Part shown: positions 25,329-34,581 of the stretch, piece after piece | How positions within the stretch are numbered: the first letter of the stretch is position 1 | Layout: each line of letters starts with the position of its first letter | Origin: DATFRX01 sp035630615 | GTDB lineage: Bacteria > Actinomycetota > Actinomycetes > Propionibacteriales > Nocardioidaceae | NCBI GenBank assembly: GCA_035630615.1 | Contig: DASQKI010000037.1 | Span: 1-63,527 of the forward strand | Reading direction: 5' to 3' | DNA length: 63,527 bases | Translations under genes and position numbers: made by a program | The notes under the pieces: model-generated | Seen by the model: the letters and a program-made list of their open reading frames with translations, nothing else | The model's database searches: none | What the model was told of the DNA's origin: nothing

Positions 25329-28300
25329 CTAGCCTCCCGCGACGCCCGATCCGTCGAACTGGACCCAATTCAGGTTGAACAGGTTGTTACCCGTCTGCCC
25401 GCCGGGCACCGACCGGAACACGAGGTAGATCGCGTGCCGACCGCCCGGATCGGCGACCGGTACCGGCTGGCTCTGCCACGCTGCGGGGTCTCCGGTGGAG
25501 GTGAGCGTCGCGGTCGTCAGGATCGGCCCGTCCACGGCGTCTCGCCTGACCTCGACCGCCGCCATCGGACTGCCGGCCGGGACAGAGGTCGACGTGCTGG
25601 CCACCCGGAAGGTGAGCGAGTCGATGTTCACCAGGTCGAACGGTCCGTTGAGCGCGATCCAGTCGCCGTTGCCGAGGCTGCCACGGTGCTGACCACCCCC
25701 GTCGGGGTCGTTCGTCGTGGCCACGTTCGTGCCGGACTCATCCCGGACGAACTCCACCTCCTGGCGCTTCTGCCGGATGCTCACCTGATCCACCGTGGTG
25801 AGCGCCGGGACGCCGCCCGCGCCGCCCAGGTCGGTGTACGACGCGCTGACGACGCCGAAGACGTTGCCACCATGCGACACATCTTCGGCGTTCGTCGACA
25901 ACACTCCGTCGCACCCGTTGACGGTGTCCTCGGCATGTCCGTGCTCGTCATGGCCGAGGACGAAGGTCACTTCGACCCGGGCACAGTCGACCACGCCGTC
26001 CTCGGGATCGGTCACGGTCACCGAGAACGGGATGGACTCGCCGAACGCAAAGAGCCCGCCGTCGACTGGCGCGTCGACCGCGACGGTCGGCGCGGTGTTT
26101 CCGACCGTGATCGTCGTGTTCGCCGACGCGGACTCTCCGCTCGAGTCGTACGCCGTGAGCCGCGCCGTGTACTGGCCCGGCGTGGTGTAGGTGAACTGCG
26201 GGTCGGGGTCGATCGAGTCGATCGTCCCGTCGCCGTTCAGGTCCCACTCGAACCGGATCGAGTCACCCGGATCCGGGTCGCGGCTGCCGTCACTCGAGAA
26301 GTTGACCGTCAGCGGAGCGGATCCGCTGGTGGGCGACGCCGACAGCACCGGGATCGGAGCCCGCTGGCCCTTGACGTAGTCCCAGCGATACATCCCGGCG
26401 TCGTTGTTGATGTTGAAGAAGCCGTCGCCGTACGCCAGCAGGTAGAAGTGCCCGCTCCCATCGAACTGCAGGTCCATCGGATTGTCGCACTCGAACGGCC
26501 GGTTGGTCTGCGGCACTCGGGCGGGTGTGAGCCCACCGCAGTCGAGCAGGTTGTTGATCTTGAACACTCGGCCCTGCGAGTCGAACCGGATCTCCCGCAG
26601 CATGTCGCGGGTGAACTCGCCGAAGAAGACCGAGCCGTCGTAGTACGGAGGCAGCTTCGTCGGGTCGGGGTTGTCCGGGTCGTACTCGTACTTGGCCGCG
26701 CCGTGCGGCCCGACCCCACCGGTGCCCAACTCCGGGAACAGCCGCGGACAATGCGTCACGCCCGAGCCGTTGTAGTACCCGAAGCACGGTGTGCCGAGCG
26801 GGTCGTCGGTCCGGTTCTCCGGAGTGAAGGAGTACCACACCTCCGGGTTCGTGACGGGCGGTGTCTGCACCCGACCCGGCTCAACCGTCGGACCGCCTTC
26901 GAGGTTCCACCGTGACGTGTTGTCCGGTCCCTTCGCCGGGTTGTCGCACTCGTACGGCTGCGGCGTACTGTCGAGCGGCTGGCTGGTCACGAAGTTCCAG
27001 CGGTAGTACGGCAGGTTGGTCCGAACGCACAGCGGCCAACCGTAGTTGGCCGGGCCTCGAATGACCTCCACTCGCCCGGTGCCGGCCGGTCCGCGGAAGT
27101 TCTGCGGCGTCTGCGAGTCGGGCGAGTAGTCGGTGACGTAGGCGACGTCGTTGCTGTCGACCTGGATCCGGAACGGGTTGCGGAAGCCCATCGCGTAGAT
27201 CTCCGGCCGAGTCTTGTCCGCACCGACCGGGAAGAGGTTGCCGTCGGGCACCGTGTACGCGCCGCCGAACTGGTTCTCGTCCTCCGACGCGATGTCGCCG
27301 TCGTCGACCGTGATGCGCAAGACCTTGCCACGCAGGTCGTTGGTGTTCATGGACGAGCGACGCGCGTCGACGTGCGGGGCGTTGAACTGCCCGTCGGCGG
27401 TCAGCACGTCGTTGTGCGGGCTGAACCCACCGGAGTTGCCGCCGCCGGCGGGCGTGTCGTCTCCGGTGACCATCCAGAGGTTGTTGTGCGTGTCGAAGTC
27501 GATGTCACCCGCGACGTGGCAGCACGCTCCGCGGTTGACCGGGACGCGCATGATCTGCTCCTCCGAGCCCAAGTCGAGGTGGGCCGGAGCCGACTCCGTG
27601 GCATCGACGAGCTTGAACCGGGATAGCTGGAAGTAGCCGACCCAGGGGTCCCACACCGACGGATCGACGCCGGTGTTTGGCGCGTTGGCCGCCGGTGTGG
27701 TCTGCGTGACCACCTCGCCCGTGGAGAGCTTGACGTCCTCCACGGTGGGCGGTGCGTAGTACAGGTACACCCAGTGGTTGGTCTCGAAGTCGTTGTCGAT
27801 CGCCGGGCCGTACATGCCGTCCTCACTGGCCTGGTATACCGGGATCTGGGCGAGAACGGTGGTGGTGTTGGTCTCCGGGTCGTGCAGGCGCACGCCGCCG
27901 CGACGGTCGGTCTGGATAACCCGTCCGTCCGGGAGGGTGTCGAATCCGATGGGTTCACTGATGTTCGGCGGAAGCGCCACGGCAGTCTGCTGGTAGTTGG
28001 CGAGGACGGTCGCGCCGCAGTCGCTGTAGACCGGATCCGCCTGGCCGGCGGCCCATCTGATCGCGCCGGTGAGATGCGACTTCAAGCTCTTCTCACGGAA
28101 GCTCGCCGAGGTGTTTCCGAGCCCGGTGTAGAACGATCGCCCGCCGCGCCAGTCCTTGCACCACATGACCGGATGATCGGCGCCCATCGTGCCGCCCTCG
28201 ATGCCCTCGAGCTGGCCGCCCCACGGCTGCTTCTCGAACGACCCGAGGTCGTCGACGTGCTCCACGACCGTCGCGAGGACGTGGCTCTGACCGCGTACGT

Positions 28301-28880
28301 TGGCCGCGAAGTTGTACCAGGCGTCGGTCCGCGTCCAGTACTCCGGCAGGTTCTTGGACGCGTCATGGACCCGGTCGGCGACCTTGATCGTGCCTGACTG
28401 GACGGCGGTCTTGCTCGTTGCGCGGGTGCCGATCAGGTCGGTGTAGAACTGCCAGTTCGGCTCAGTCTCCACGGCCGATCCGATGCCGACGAACCCGCCG
28501 CCATCGGCGAAGTACGCTTCGAACGCGGCCTGCTGGGCGTCGGTGAGCACGTCGCCCGAGGTATTGAGGAACACGACCGCGCGGTACTGCATCAGGTGCG
28601 ACGTGTCGAACCATCGCGGGTCGTTCGTGACCTGTACCGCGAACTCGTTCTCCGAGCCGAGCTCTCGAATCGCCTCGACCCCGGCCGCCGTTGCCGGATG
28701 CTGCCCACCGGCAGCCTTGGTGAACACCAAGACGCGGTACGGCATGCTGTCGCTGTCGGGTGGTGGCGGCGCAGCGGCCGTCGATATCGGCGCGACAGCC
28801 GCCAGGCCGGCCGCGGCGAGTCCCAGCCCGGCGACGCCAGCCTGCAGGCGTCTGCGCAGCCGGTTGCTACGTTGTTTCAT
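25329..28880 (-). CDS. secreted ThuA - PQQ-type sugar dehydrogenase - PKD - Ig-like - CBM6 protein
   Basis: 1183 residues from the ATG at 28880, which has GAGGA 5 bases upstream (an ATG at 28892 is also open). Signal peptide at about 1-40. Order: ThuA-like domain (40-278, RVLVFTKAAGGQHPA, GGGFVGIGSAVE); glucose/sorbosone-type beta-propeller (about 290-830) with GACCHVAGDIDFD, whose His aligns with the catalytic His of soluble glucose dehydrogenase; PKD domain (about 840-923); Ig-like domain with VLGHDEHGH (about 927-1030); CBM6 at the C-terminus. It probably binds polysaccharide and oxidises a sugar outside the cell; the ThuA domain suggests keto-sugar chemistry. PQQ dependence is inferred from the fold, and no pqq genes are in the window. 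It lies downstream of a Tat-exported TIM-barrel gene. Confidence 0.88.
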   Translation of the reverse strand: MKQRSNRLRRRLQAGVAGLGLAAAGLAAVAPISTAAAPPPPDSDSMPYRVLVFTKAAGGQHPATAAGVEAIRELGSENEFAVQVTNDPRWFDTSHLMQYRAVVFLNTSGDVLTDAQQAAFEAYFADGGGFVGIGSAVETEPNWQFYTDLIGTRATSKTAVQSGTIKVADRVHDASKNLPEYWTRTDAWYNFAANVRGQSHVLATVVEHVDDLGSFEKQPWGGQLEGIEGGTMGADHPVMWCKDWRGGRSFYTGLGNTSASFREKSLKSHLTGAIRWAAGQADPVYSDCGATVLANYQQTAVALPPNISEPIGFDTLPDGRVIQTDRRGGVRLHDPETNTTTVLAQIPVYQASEDGMYGPAIDNDFETNHWVYLYYAPPTVEDVKLSTGEVVTQTTPAANAPNTGVDPSVWDPWVGYFQLSRFKLVDATESAPAHLDLGSEEQIMRVPVNRGACCHVAGDIDFDTHNNLWMVTGDDTPAGGGNSGGFSPHNDVLTADGQFNAPHVDARRSSMNTNDLRGKVLRITVDDGDIASEDENQFGGAYTVPDGNLFPVGADKTRPEIYAMGFRNPFRIQVDSNDVAYVTDYSPDSQTPQNFRGPAGTGRVEVIRGPANYGWPLCVRTNLPYYRWNFVTSQPLDSTPQPYECDNPAKGPDNTSRWNLEGGPTVEPGRVQTPPVTNPEVWYSFTPENRTDDPLGTPCFGYYNGSGVTHCPRLFPELGTGGVGPHGAAKYEYDPDNPDPTKLPPYYDGSVFFGEFTRDMLREIRFDSQGRVFKINNLLDCGGLTPARVPQTNRPFECDNPMDLQFDGSGHFYLLAYGDGFFNINNDAGMYRWDYVKGQRAPIPVLSASPTSGSAPLTVNFSSDGSRDPDPGDSIRFEWDLNGDGTIDSIDPDPQFTYTTPGQYTARLTAYDSSGESASANTTITVGNTAPTVAVDAPVDGGLFAFGESIPFSVTVTDPEDGVVDCARVEVTFVLGHDEHGHAEDTVNGCDGVLSTNAEDVSHGGNVFGVVSASYTDLGGAGGVPALTTVDQVSIRQKRQEVEFVRDESGTNVATTNDPDGGGQHRGSLGNGDWIALNGPFDLVNIDSLTFRVASTSTSVPAGSPMAAVEVRRDAVDGPILTTATLTSTGDPAAWQSQPVPVADPGGRHAIYLVFRSVPGGQTGNNLFNLNWVQFDGSGVAGG

Positions 28881-28907
28881 GGGAGTCCTCATCTCTGGGG
28901 TTCCTGT

Positions 28908-28954
28908 ACGGCTCCGGTCGCGTTCGAGGCCAATCGAGGTGCGACCGGAGCCGT
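28908..28954 (-). terminator. stem-loop between TIM-barrel gene and ThuA/PQQ/CBM6 gene
   Basis: ACGGCTCCGGTCGC (28908-28921) and GCGACCGGAGCCGT (28941-28954) form a perfect 14-bp stem with a 19-base loop. It starts 16 bases after the stop at 28970 and ends 28 bases before the next start, so it may attenuate or process the transcript between the two genes. Confidence 0.7.
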
Positions 28955-28969
28955 CGCCTTAGCGCAGAG

Positions 28970-30277
28970 TCAGCCGCGCAGGGTATTCATGTTGTGTGCG
29001 CTGAAGTGGGTGAACCGCAGCGACCGGCCGGGGTCGGCCGAGCCGCCGGGTGCGTTGTCCTGCTCGTAGTTGGGGCTGTGATAGCCCCTCGCGCCCTGTC
29101 CCTTGAAGAACGTCTCGAAGTCGATGTCACTGGTCGCGTCACCGAACGGCACGAAGTTGTAGCCGTTGCCGACGCCGGGCGGATCCACGGTCCGGTCGCC
29201 GTCCTTGGCGTGGTAAAGCGGGTACCGGATCGTCTGCGTGGCGACCTGCGCCAGCGGATCGAAGATGTCCTCGACCCGGTCGCCGTTCTCGTCGTAGCGC
29301 CACCTCCATTGGTGCTGCGCCACGTGCGCCCAGTAGATGTCCAACTCGATGACGACGAGTTCCGGGTCGGTGATGTCGAGGTAGTGCTGCATCAGGCGCT
29401 TGCCCGACTCGGCCCGCACCTGGGTGGGCGGGATGGGCGCGCCGGTCACGCGGTCCTCGGTGACGGTCACCATCTCCCCGTCCTGGAGGAAGTTGTACGC
29501 CGGCGAGTGGTTGTGCGTGTACATGTGGATGCCGAACTCGTTGACGCTGATCTGGTTGAGCGCGGTCCACTTCTCGCCGGAGACCGTCCACGGCTCGATG
29601 TTGCGGTTGTTGGCGCTCGTCGGGTCGTTGCCGGTACCCATGTACGGCGTACCCAGGATCGCAGCGAACTCCAGCTCGGTACGCAGGCGTAGCTCGTCGG
29701 CGGCCGTCATGGTGCCCCCGGCGCTGTTCGGCCCGAACCAGGTGTTGGGGATGAAGCCGTGGTTGCCGATCGCCTCGAGGCCGAACTCGTCGAGGAATCC
29801 ACGGAGCGTGTGGGCGTAGTCGAGGTAGGCAGCCCGGCCCGCGGCGTTGCCGTCGCTGGGATAGCCCGCGCTGCCACCCGGGTTGGCGGCGTTCTGCCCG
29901 TAGCCCGCGAACTCGACCTGATTGATGCCGACGTCGGCGAGGAACTCGAAGAGCTCACGCCATCCACCGGGCAACGGGACGAGCGGGCCGAGGTCGGTGG
30001 GGTCCTCGGGGAAGTTGGCGCCGCCCAAGGACCCCATGGTCGGCGCGACGCCCGCCGCAGCGCTGGCCGCGATACCGAGACGACCGGGGACGTCGCGCTG
30101 GGTGAACGTGATGGTCCCGACCTTGTCCTCCGGGATGAGCCGACGGGTGGCCGCGGACGCGCTGGCGAGCGGGGCAAGCCCGCCGGCAGCCGCACCGATC
30201 GTAAGGCCGGCGGATGTGCCGAGGAAGCGACGGCGGCTCAGGGCCCTCCGGAATGGGTTGGATTTGGACGCTCGCAT
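28970..30277 (-). CDS. Tat-exported sugar phosphate isomerase/epimerase-like TIM-barrel protein
   Basis: 435 residues. The ATG at 30277 is set by AGGAGG 5-6 bases upstream; the longer open frame has no protein-like sequence. The N-terminus is a twin-arginine signal (SRRRFLGTSAGLTIGAAAGG), so a folded, probably metal-bound enzyme is exported. The barrel shows EFAGYGQNAANPGGSAGYPS near residue 113, MYTHNHSPAYNF and LVVIELDIYWA as metal-ligand strands, and YHAKDGDRT near the C-terminal third. The family isomerises or epimerises sugars; the secreted subgroup is often found with ThuA and DUF1080 proteins. It is the first gene after promoter module A and precedes the ThuA/PQQ/CBM6 gene. Confidence 0.85.
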   Translation of the reverse strand: MRASKSNPFRRALSRRRFLGTSAGLTIGAAAGGLAPLASASAATRRLIPEDKVGTITFTQRDVPGRLGIAASAAAGVAPTMGSLGGANFPEDPTDLGPLVPLPGGWRELFEFLADVGINQVEFAGYGQNAANPGGSAGYPSDGNAAGRAAYLDYAHTLRGFLDEFGLEAIGNHGFIPNTWFGPNSAGGTMTAADELRLRTELEFAAILGTPYMGTGNDPTSANNRNIEPWTVSGEKWTALNQISVNEFGIHMYTHNHSPAYNFLQDGEMVTVTEDRVTGAPIPPTQVRAESGKRLMQHYLDITDPELVVIELDIYWAHVAQHQWRWRYDENGDRVEDIFDPLAQVATQTIRYPLYHAKDGDRTVDPPGVGNGYNFVPFGDATSDIDFETFFKGQGARGYHSPNYEQDNAPGGSADPGRSLRFTHFSAHNMNTLRG

Positions 30278-30446
30278 GGAAGTCCTCCTAGAGAGTGGCG
30301 GCGCCGAGTGGCGCGGGTGGCAGACGCGAAAGGAGCCGGCGTCACGGTGGCCCCGAGCCGATTGCACGCATGGATGACAGAGGTTTTGCTGAGAGGTAAC
30401 GAAAAGAGTGTCATCAGCCAGCCCCTCTAGTGGGTGCTGGTCCACA
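30278..30446 (-). other. 5' leader of the module A transcript
   Basis: About 165 bases separate the predicted start of transcription (near 30440) from the ATG at 30277. The leader contains AGGAGCCGGCGTCACGGTG on the plus strand (30331-30349), matched at 18 of 19 positions in the module B leader at nearly the same distance from the -10 box. It also contains a GATGACA segment (30416-30410 on the minus strand) shared with modules B and C. A 17-bp terminator hairpin of the neighbouring gene lies beyond the promoter. The function of the leader is unknown. Confidence 0.55.
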
Positions 30447-30511
30447 AAATTAGGGCCTAGCCACGCTGAGTGGCAATAGTTTCCTACGAACTTTCGCAAG
30501 ATGTCTTCGAA
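30447..30511 (-). promoter_or_regulatory. promoter/operator module A
   Basis: Minus-strand elements: -10 TAATTT (30452-30447), 18-base spacer, -35 TTGCCA (30476-30471), 10-base gap, then CGAACTTTCGCAA on the plus strand (30487-30499) and a TTCGAA (30506-30511). The same elements at the same spacing recur at modules B and C. It drives the Tat-exported TIM-barrel gene and probably the ThuA/PQQ/CBM6 gene. Confidence 0.75.
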
Positions 30512-30528
30512 AGATCCACTGACCCTGC

Positions 30529-30566
30529 TCCGGTCGGCGCGAACGGGTTCGTTCGCGCCGACCGGA
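30529..30566 (-). terminator. terminator hairpin of the ThuA/F5-8C/PQQ/DUF1080 gene
   Basis: A perfect 17-bp stem: the arms run 30529-30545 (TCCGGTCGGCGCGAACG) and 30550-30566, with a GGTT loop. It begins 11 bases after the stop at 30577 and would insulate module A from upstream transcription. Confidence 0.8.
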
Positions 30567-30576
30567 TACTGGATAT

Positions 30577-33500
30577 CTAGAGCTCGGTCACCCGGACGTT
30601 GCGGAACTCAACCACGTCGGCGTTGCTGTGGTTCTGCAGTCCGATGAAGCCCTCGGTGAACTGCCGCAGGTCCGTCGGCGGGTCACCGGCACGGTCCGGC
30701 TGCTGGCCCGGTGTGTTGTCGAACTCGTTGATCACCACGCCGTTGCGGATGATCGTGTACTGCTGCCCGACGACTCGGATCTCGTAGTCGTTCCAGACAC
30801 CCTTCGGCGTCGGCTGGGCCTGTTCGAGGTTGAGCTCCTTGAACAGGTAGACCGACCCCGTCTTGCGCGGCTCCCCGGTGGCGCCGTCGTAGATCTGGAT
30901 CTCGTGACCACAGTTGATGGCCACCCAGGCCTGCGACGTACGGGCAGCGCCGATCTGCCCGCATTCGGGTCGATCGTCCACCGGCTGGCGCGGATCCGGG
31001 AACCGGACAAACGCACCGCTGTTGGCACGTCCGGTGCCCGGCGAGATGTCGCGGAACTCCAACTGGAGCGAGAAGTCCGCGAACGGCCGTTCGGTGTACC
31101 ACAGCATGCCCAGACCGCCGGTGGTACGCATCGTGCCGTCAGGCTGCAACACGAACTCACCGCCCGGTGCCTGCGACCAGCCGCCCAACGACTCGGCCGT
31201 CCCGTCGAACAACGGGATGTAGCCGGGCTCACCGGACGGACTGCCGATGTCGGAGTTCGCCGCGGCCGTGGTCAGCCGCCCGGCCTCGCTGCCGGAGATG
31301 AGACCCGCGTCCGCCAGCCGTTCGGCCAGCTGCCCGATCGTGTCGACGAACGTGCCGTGGTCCGGGTAGTCGCGCTGGTCGTCGATCAGGTCATTGACCG
31401 TGCAGCCGCCGCCCAGCGCGTGGTTGGTCACGCCGGTGTTGATGTCACGCAGCCAGACCGTGTCCCGGGTGTCGGGCTCGGCGCAGCTCACGTCGACGTC
31501 GACCTGCGTCGTGGCCGTCTCGCCGTCGGCGTAGGTCACCGTCAGCGTCGCCGTGTGGTCGCCGCCCTCGATGTAGGTGTGCCGCGGGTTGGCCGACGAC
31601 GATTGGGTGCCGTCGCCGAAGTTCCACTGATACGCGACGCCGCCCGACTTCTCACCGGTGAACGCGATCGTCATCGGCGTGTTGTTGACGGCCACCGACG
31701 ACGCGGTGGGAGCCGGGGTCGACGGCCCGCCGTCGTAGACGATGCGAATCAGCTTCTGGTTCTGGTTGAGGCTGAAGAATCCGCCGCCATAGTCGCCCAC
31801 GTAGAGGGCGCCGTCAGGACCGAACCGTGAGGTCATCATCCAGCTCTGCAGGTTGGCACTGCCGCCGGGGATGATCTCGCGCAGGCTCTCGGCGAACACC
31901 GGGGGCTGCGCGTCGTCGACGCCGTCGGGGTCGACGGTGAGCGCGATGCGGTTGTTGGGGTTGCACTCGTCACCGAGGAACCACTTGTCCTCCCAGTACG
32001 ACGGCCAGGCCACACCACTGTTCGGCTGCGTGATCAGCGACCGGTGATAGACCGGGCCGGTCATGATCGCCTGGCAGCCGCCCCGCAGGTACGGCTCGGT
32101 AAAGGTGCTGTCCGCACTGTTGTACGTCGGGATACCGCTGCCGTCGGAACGCTCCGGGAACACCGGCCCGCCACCCTGCGGCGAGTACCAGATCATGTTG
32201 TCGCGCGCCGGCGGAAGGTCGACCAGGCCGGTGTTGCGTGGCGACATGTTCTTCAGGTTGTCGCAGTCGTACCAGCCGGTGAGGATGCTGGCATCCTCGT
32301 TGCTGCGGTCGCGATAGGGCTGCCCGTTGCCCATGCAGTACGGCCAGCCCTGGTTGCCCGCCGACTTGATGATGGTTGCGGTCTCGTACTTCGCCGGCCC
32401 CAGCTCGGGGTTCGGGCTGCCGGCGTCCGGGCCGACCCAGGCGGCGTGCAGCCAGTCCGTCTTCGGGTCGACGAAGAGCGTCGAGATGTTGCGCACGCCC
32501 ATCACGTAGATCTCCGGTCGGGTCTTGTCGCCCGGATCCTCGGACTCGGGGAACAGGTTGCCGTCGGGGATCGTGTACGAGCCGTCGGGCTCGGGGTGGA
32601 TCCGCAGGATCTTGCCGTTGAGGTCGTTGGTGTTGCCGGCGGTACGGCGAGCATCCTGGAAGGAGTAGCCGCCGAACTCCTGCGTCCAGTTGTTACCCGA
32701 GTAGCCGCTGGAGCCACCGGAGGAGTTGGAGTCACCGACGCCGATGTAGAGGTTGCCGTCGGAGTCGAAGTCCATCCCGCCGCCGGCATGGCAGCAGCTG
32801 TGCACCTGGATCTCCCACTTGAGCAGGTCGACCCGGCTGCTCATGTCGATCGTCTGAGTCTGGCGGTCATAGGTGACCCGCGAGATCACACGATCCCCGG
32901 TGTGCCGGGTGCGGTCGACCGACGCCTGTGGCATCCAGTAGAGGTAGATCCAGCCGTTCTGCAGGAACTTCGGGTCGAGCGCGATGCCGACCAGACCGTC
33001 CTCGGCCTTGACCAGCTCGTCGCCGCTGCCGCGGTTACCGAACACCGGCAGCGTGGCGAGCAGCTTGGGCTGCTTGGTGTCGGGGTCCCACCGGTGCACG
33101 GTGCCGCAGCCCAGGCCGACGTTCGCGTCGTCCCACGAAGCGATCGGGCCGGACGGGCAGGCCGACTTGCCGATGTAGAACACCGAGCCGTCAGCGGCGA
33201 CGTCCAGGCCGTGGATCTCGCCGATGTCATTGAGGTCGAACGGTGCGGGGCCCTGAGTGACGAGTCGCTCGATCCGATAGTTCGACGCGATCGTCGCCTG
33301 GCAGTCGCCGCGGACCATGCCGGTCGTCCACTGGATCGCACCCAGCAGGTGGTCGCGGAAGATCGACTCTCCGTAGCTGTCGGAGGTGGCGCCCATGCCG
33401 GTGTAGAACGATCGGCCGCCGTCGTAGTCGCGACACCATGAGACCGGGTGGAACGGGCCATTGGCGCCCCGGCCCGGGTCGTAGGTCGATTCGTCCACCT

Positions 33501-34581
33501 GGGCGACGGTGTGGACCTGGCCGATCGGGTTGGTGTCCCAGTTCAGCCACTGGTCGTCCCGGGACGTGGTGAGCGGCAGCCCGTCGTTGGCCGGGTGCTG
33601 CCGGTCGACGAAGCTGACCGTCGCCTCCTGCACCGCCGGGTCCTCGGGTGGCTCCGCATCACCGGCGAACAATTCCAGTTCGGCCAGCTGGGTGAGTGGC
33701 CCGCCGGCGTTGGCCGTGATGTCGATCCGATACCACTCGTACGCCGTAGTGTTCTCGAACGTGAAGTCCCTGGTCTGGAACCGGTTGGGGAAACTCTCGC
33801 CCATGCGCGCGTCCAGGTCGGTCCAGGTCGTGCCGTCGTTGGAGCCCTGCAGCGTCCAGTCCCGCGGGTCGCGCTCCGGGGCGTCGTTGGCCGACGTCAG
33901 CGCGTACTGGTTGACTGCCGCAGCCTCCTGGAGCCTCACGGCCACCCAGCCGGTGGGACTGAAGGTCAGCCACTTGGTGCCGATGTCGCCGTCGACCAGG
34001 TCGAACCTGGTCTCGTTCGGAGGGTTGTCGCCGCTCGCCGTGGTCGCGTCCTCGACGACGGGCTCCGGGTCGGGCAGGGCACCGACGGGTCGGGCACCGA
34101 TCAGGCCGGTGAACCACTGGGAGCGCTCCTGCGCTCTTGCGGCATCGTGAATGCCCAGGAAGCCGCCCCCATCCTCGATGTAACTCTCCAAATCCCGTTC
34201 TTGGTCGTTGCTCAGCTCCGCACCCACGGCGGACAGGAACACGACGCCGCGGTACGGCCGAAGGCCCGCGGTGCTGAATACCGACGGGTCCGTGGAGACG
34301 TCGACGTCGAAATCACCGGCGGTCCCGAGCCGCTCGATCGTCTCGGTGGCCTCCAGCACGGGGTCGTCCTGCTCAGCGTCCGGACCGTGGAAGACCAGCA
34401 CGTTGACCGGACTTGCGGCCTCAGGTGCCGCGGCCGGCTGAGACTCCACTGACTGTCCTTGTGCCGGGATGGCCAGCAGGCCAAGCGCCAGCACTGCACT
34501 CGCCGCCAGGGTCATCGCCTGGCGCCGTGGTCTCGATCGCGCGACACCGAGCCGCGGACCTGGCTTGCTACGTTTGTACAT
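30577..34581 (-). CDS. secreted ThuA (split by F5/8C) - PQQ-type sugar dehydrogenase - PKD - DUF1080 protein
   Basis: 1334 residues. The ATG at 34581 has AAAGGA 5 bases upstream; the longer open frame covers untranslated leader. Signal peptide ends near residue 45 (LGLLAIPAQGQS). ThuA first part 60-165 (VNVLVFHGPDAEQ, GGGFLGIHDAARA); an F5/8 type C (discoidin) domain 177-307 (VRLQEAAAVNQYALTSAND, DWTLQGSNDGTTWTDL) inserted into it; ThuA second part 310-427 (VSWCRDYDGGRSFYTGMG). Then a sorbosone/glucose dehydrogenase propeller about 444-950 with HSCCHAGGGMDFD, PKD about 954-1034, and DUF1080 about 1120-1334 ending FIGLQNHSNADVVEFRNVRV. DUF1080 members include 3-keto-disaccharide hydrolases, so oxidation and cleavage of a glycoside may reside in one exported protein. 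It is transcribed from module B. Confidence 0.88.
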   Translation of the reverse strand: MYKRSKPGPRLGVARSRPRRQAMTLAASAVLALGLLAIPAQGQSVESQPAAAPEAASPVNVLVFHGPDAEQDDPVLEATETIERLGTAGDFDVDVSTDPSVFSTAGLRPYRGVVFLSAVGAELSNDQERDLESYIEDGGGFLGIHDAARAQERSQWFTGLIGARPVGALPDPEPVVEDATTASGDNPPNETRFDLVDGDIGTKWLTFSPTGWVAVRLQEAAAVNQYALTSANDAPERDPRDWTLQGSNDGTTWTDLDARMGESFPNRFQTRDFTFENTTAYEWYRIDITANAGGPLTQLAELELFAGDAEPPEDPAVQEATVSFVDRQHPANDGLPLTTSRDDQWLNWDTNPIGQVHTVAQVDESTYDPGRGANGPFHPVSWCRDYDGGRSFYTGMGATSDSYGESIFRDHLLGAIQWTTGMVRGDCQATIASNYRIERLVTQGPAPFDLNDIGEIHGLDVAADGSVFYIGKSACPSGPIASWDDANVGLGCGTVHRWDPDTKQPKLLATLPVFGNRGSGDELVKAEDGLVGIALDPKFLQNGWIYLYWMPQASVDRTRHTGDRVISRVTYDRQTQTIDMSSRVDLLKWEIQVHSCCHAGGGMDFDSDGNLYIGVGDSNSSGGSSGYSGNNWTQEFGGYSFQDARRTAGNTNDLNGKILRIHPEPDGSYTIPDGNLFPESEDPGDKTRPEIYVMGVRNISTLFVDPKTDWLHAAWVGPDAGSPNPELGPAKYETATIIKSAGNQGWPYCMGNGQPYRDRSNEDASILTGWYDCDNLKNMSPRNTGLVDLPPARDNMIWYSPQGGGPVFPERSDGSGIPTYNSADSTFTEPYLRGGCQAIMTGPVYHRSLITQPNSGVAWPSYWEDKWFLGDECNPNNRIALTVDPDGVDDAQPPVFAESLREIIPGGSANLQSWMMTSRFGPDGALYVGDYGGGFFSLNQNQKLIRIVYDGGPSTPAPTASSVAVNNTPMTIAFTGEKSGGVAYQWNFGDGTQSSSANPRHTYIEGGDHTATLTVTYADGETATTQVDVDVSCAEPDTRDTVWLRDINTGVTNHALGGGCTVNDLIDDQRDYPDHGTFVDTIGQLAERLADAGLISGSEAGRLTTAAANSDIGSPSGEPGYIPLFDGTAESLGGWSQAPGGEFVLQPDGTMRTTGGLGMLWYTERPFADFSLQLEFRDISPGTGRANSGAFVRFPDPRQPVDDRPECGQIGAARTSQAWVAINCGHEIQIYDGATGEPRKTGSVYLFKELNLEQAQPTPKGVWNDYEIRVVGQQYTIIRNGVVINEFDNTPGQQPDRAGDPPTDLRQFTEGFIGLQNHSNADVVEFRNVRVTEL

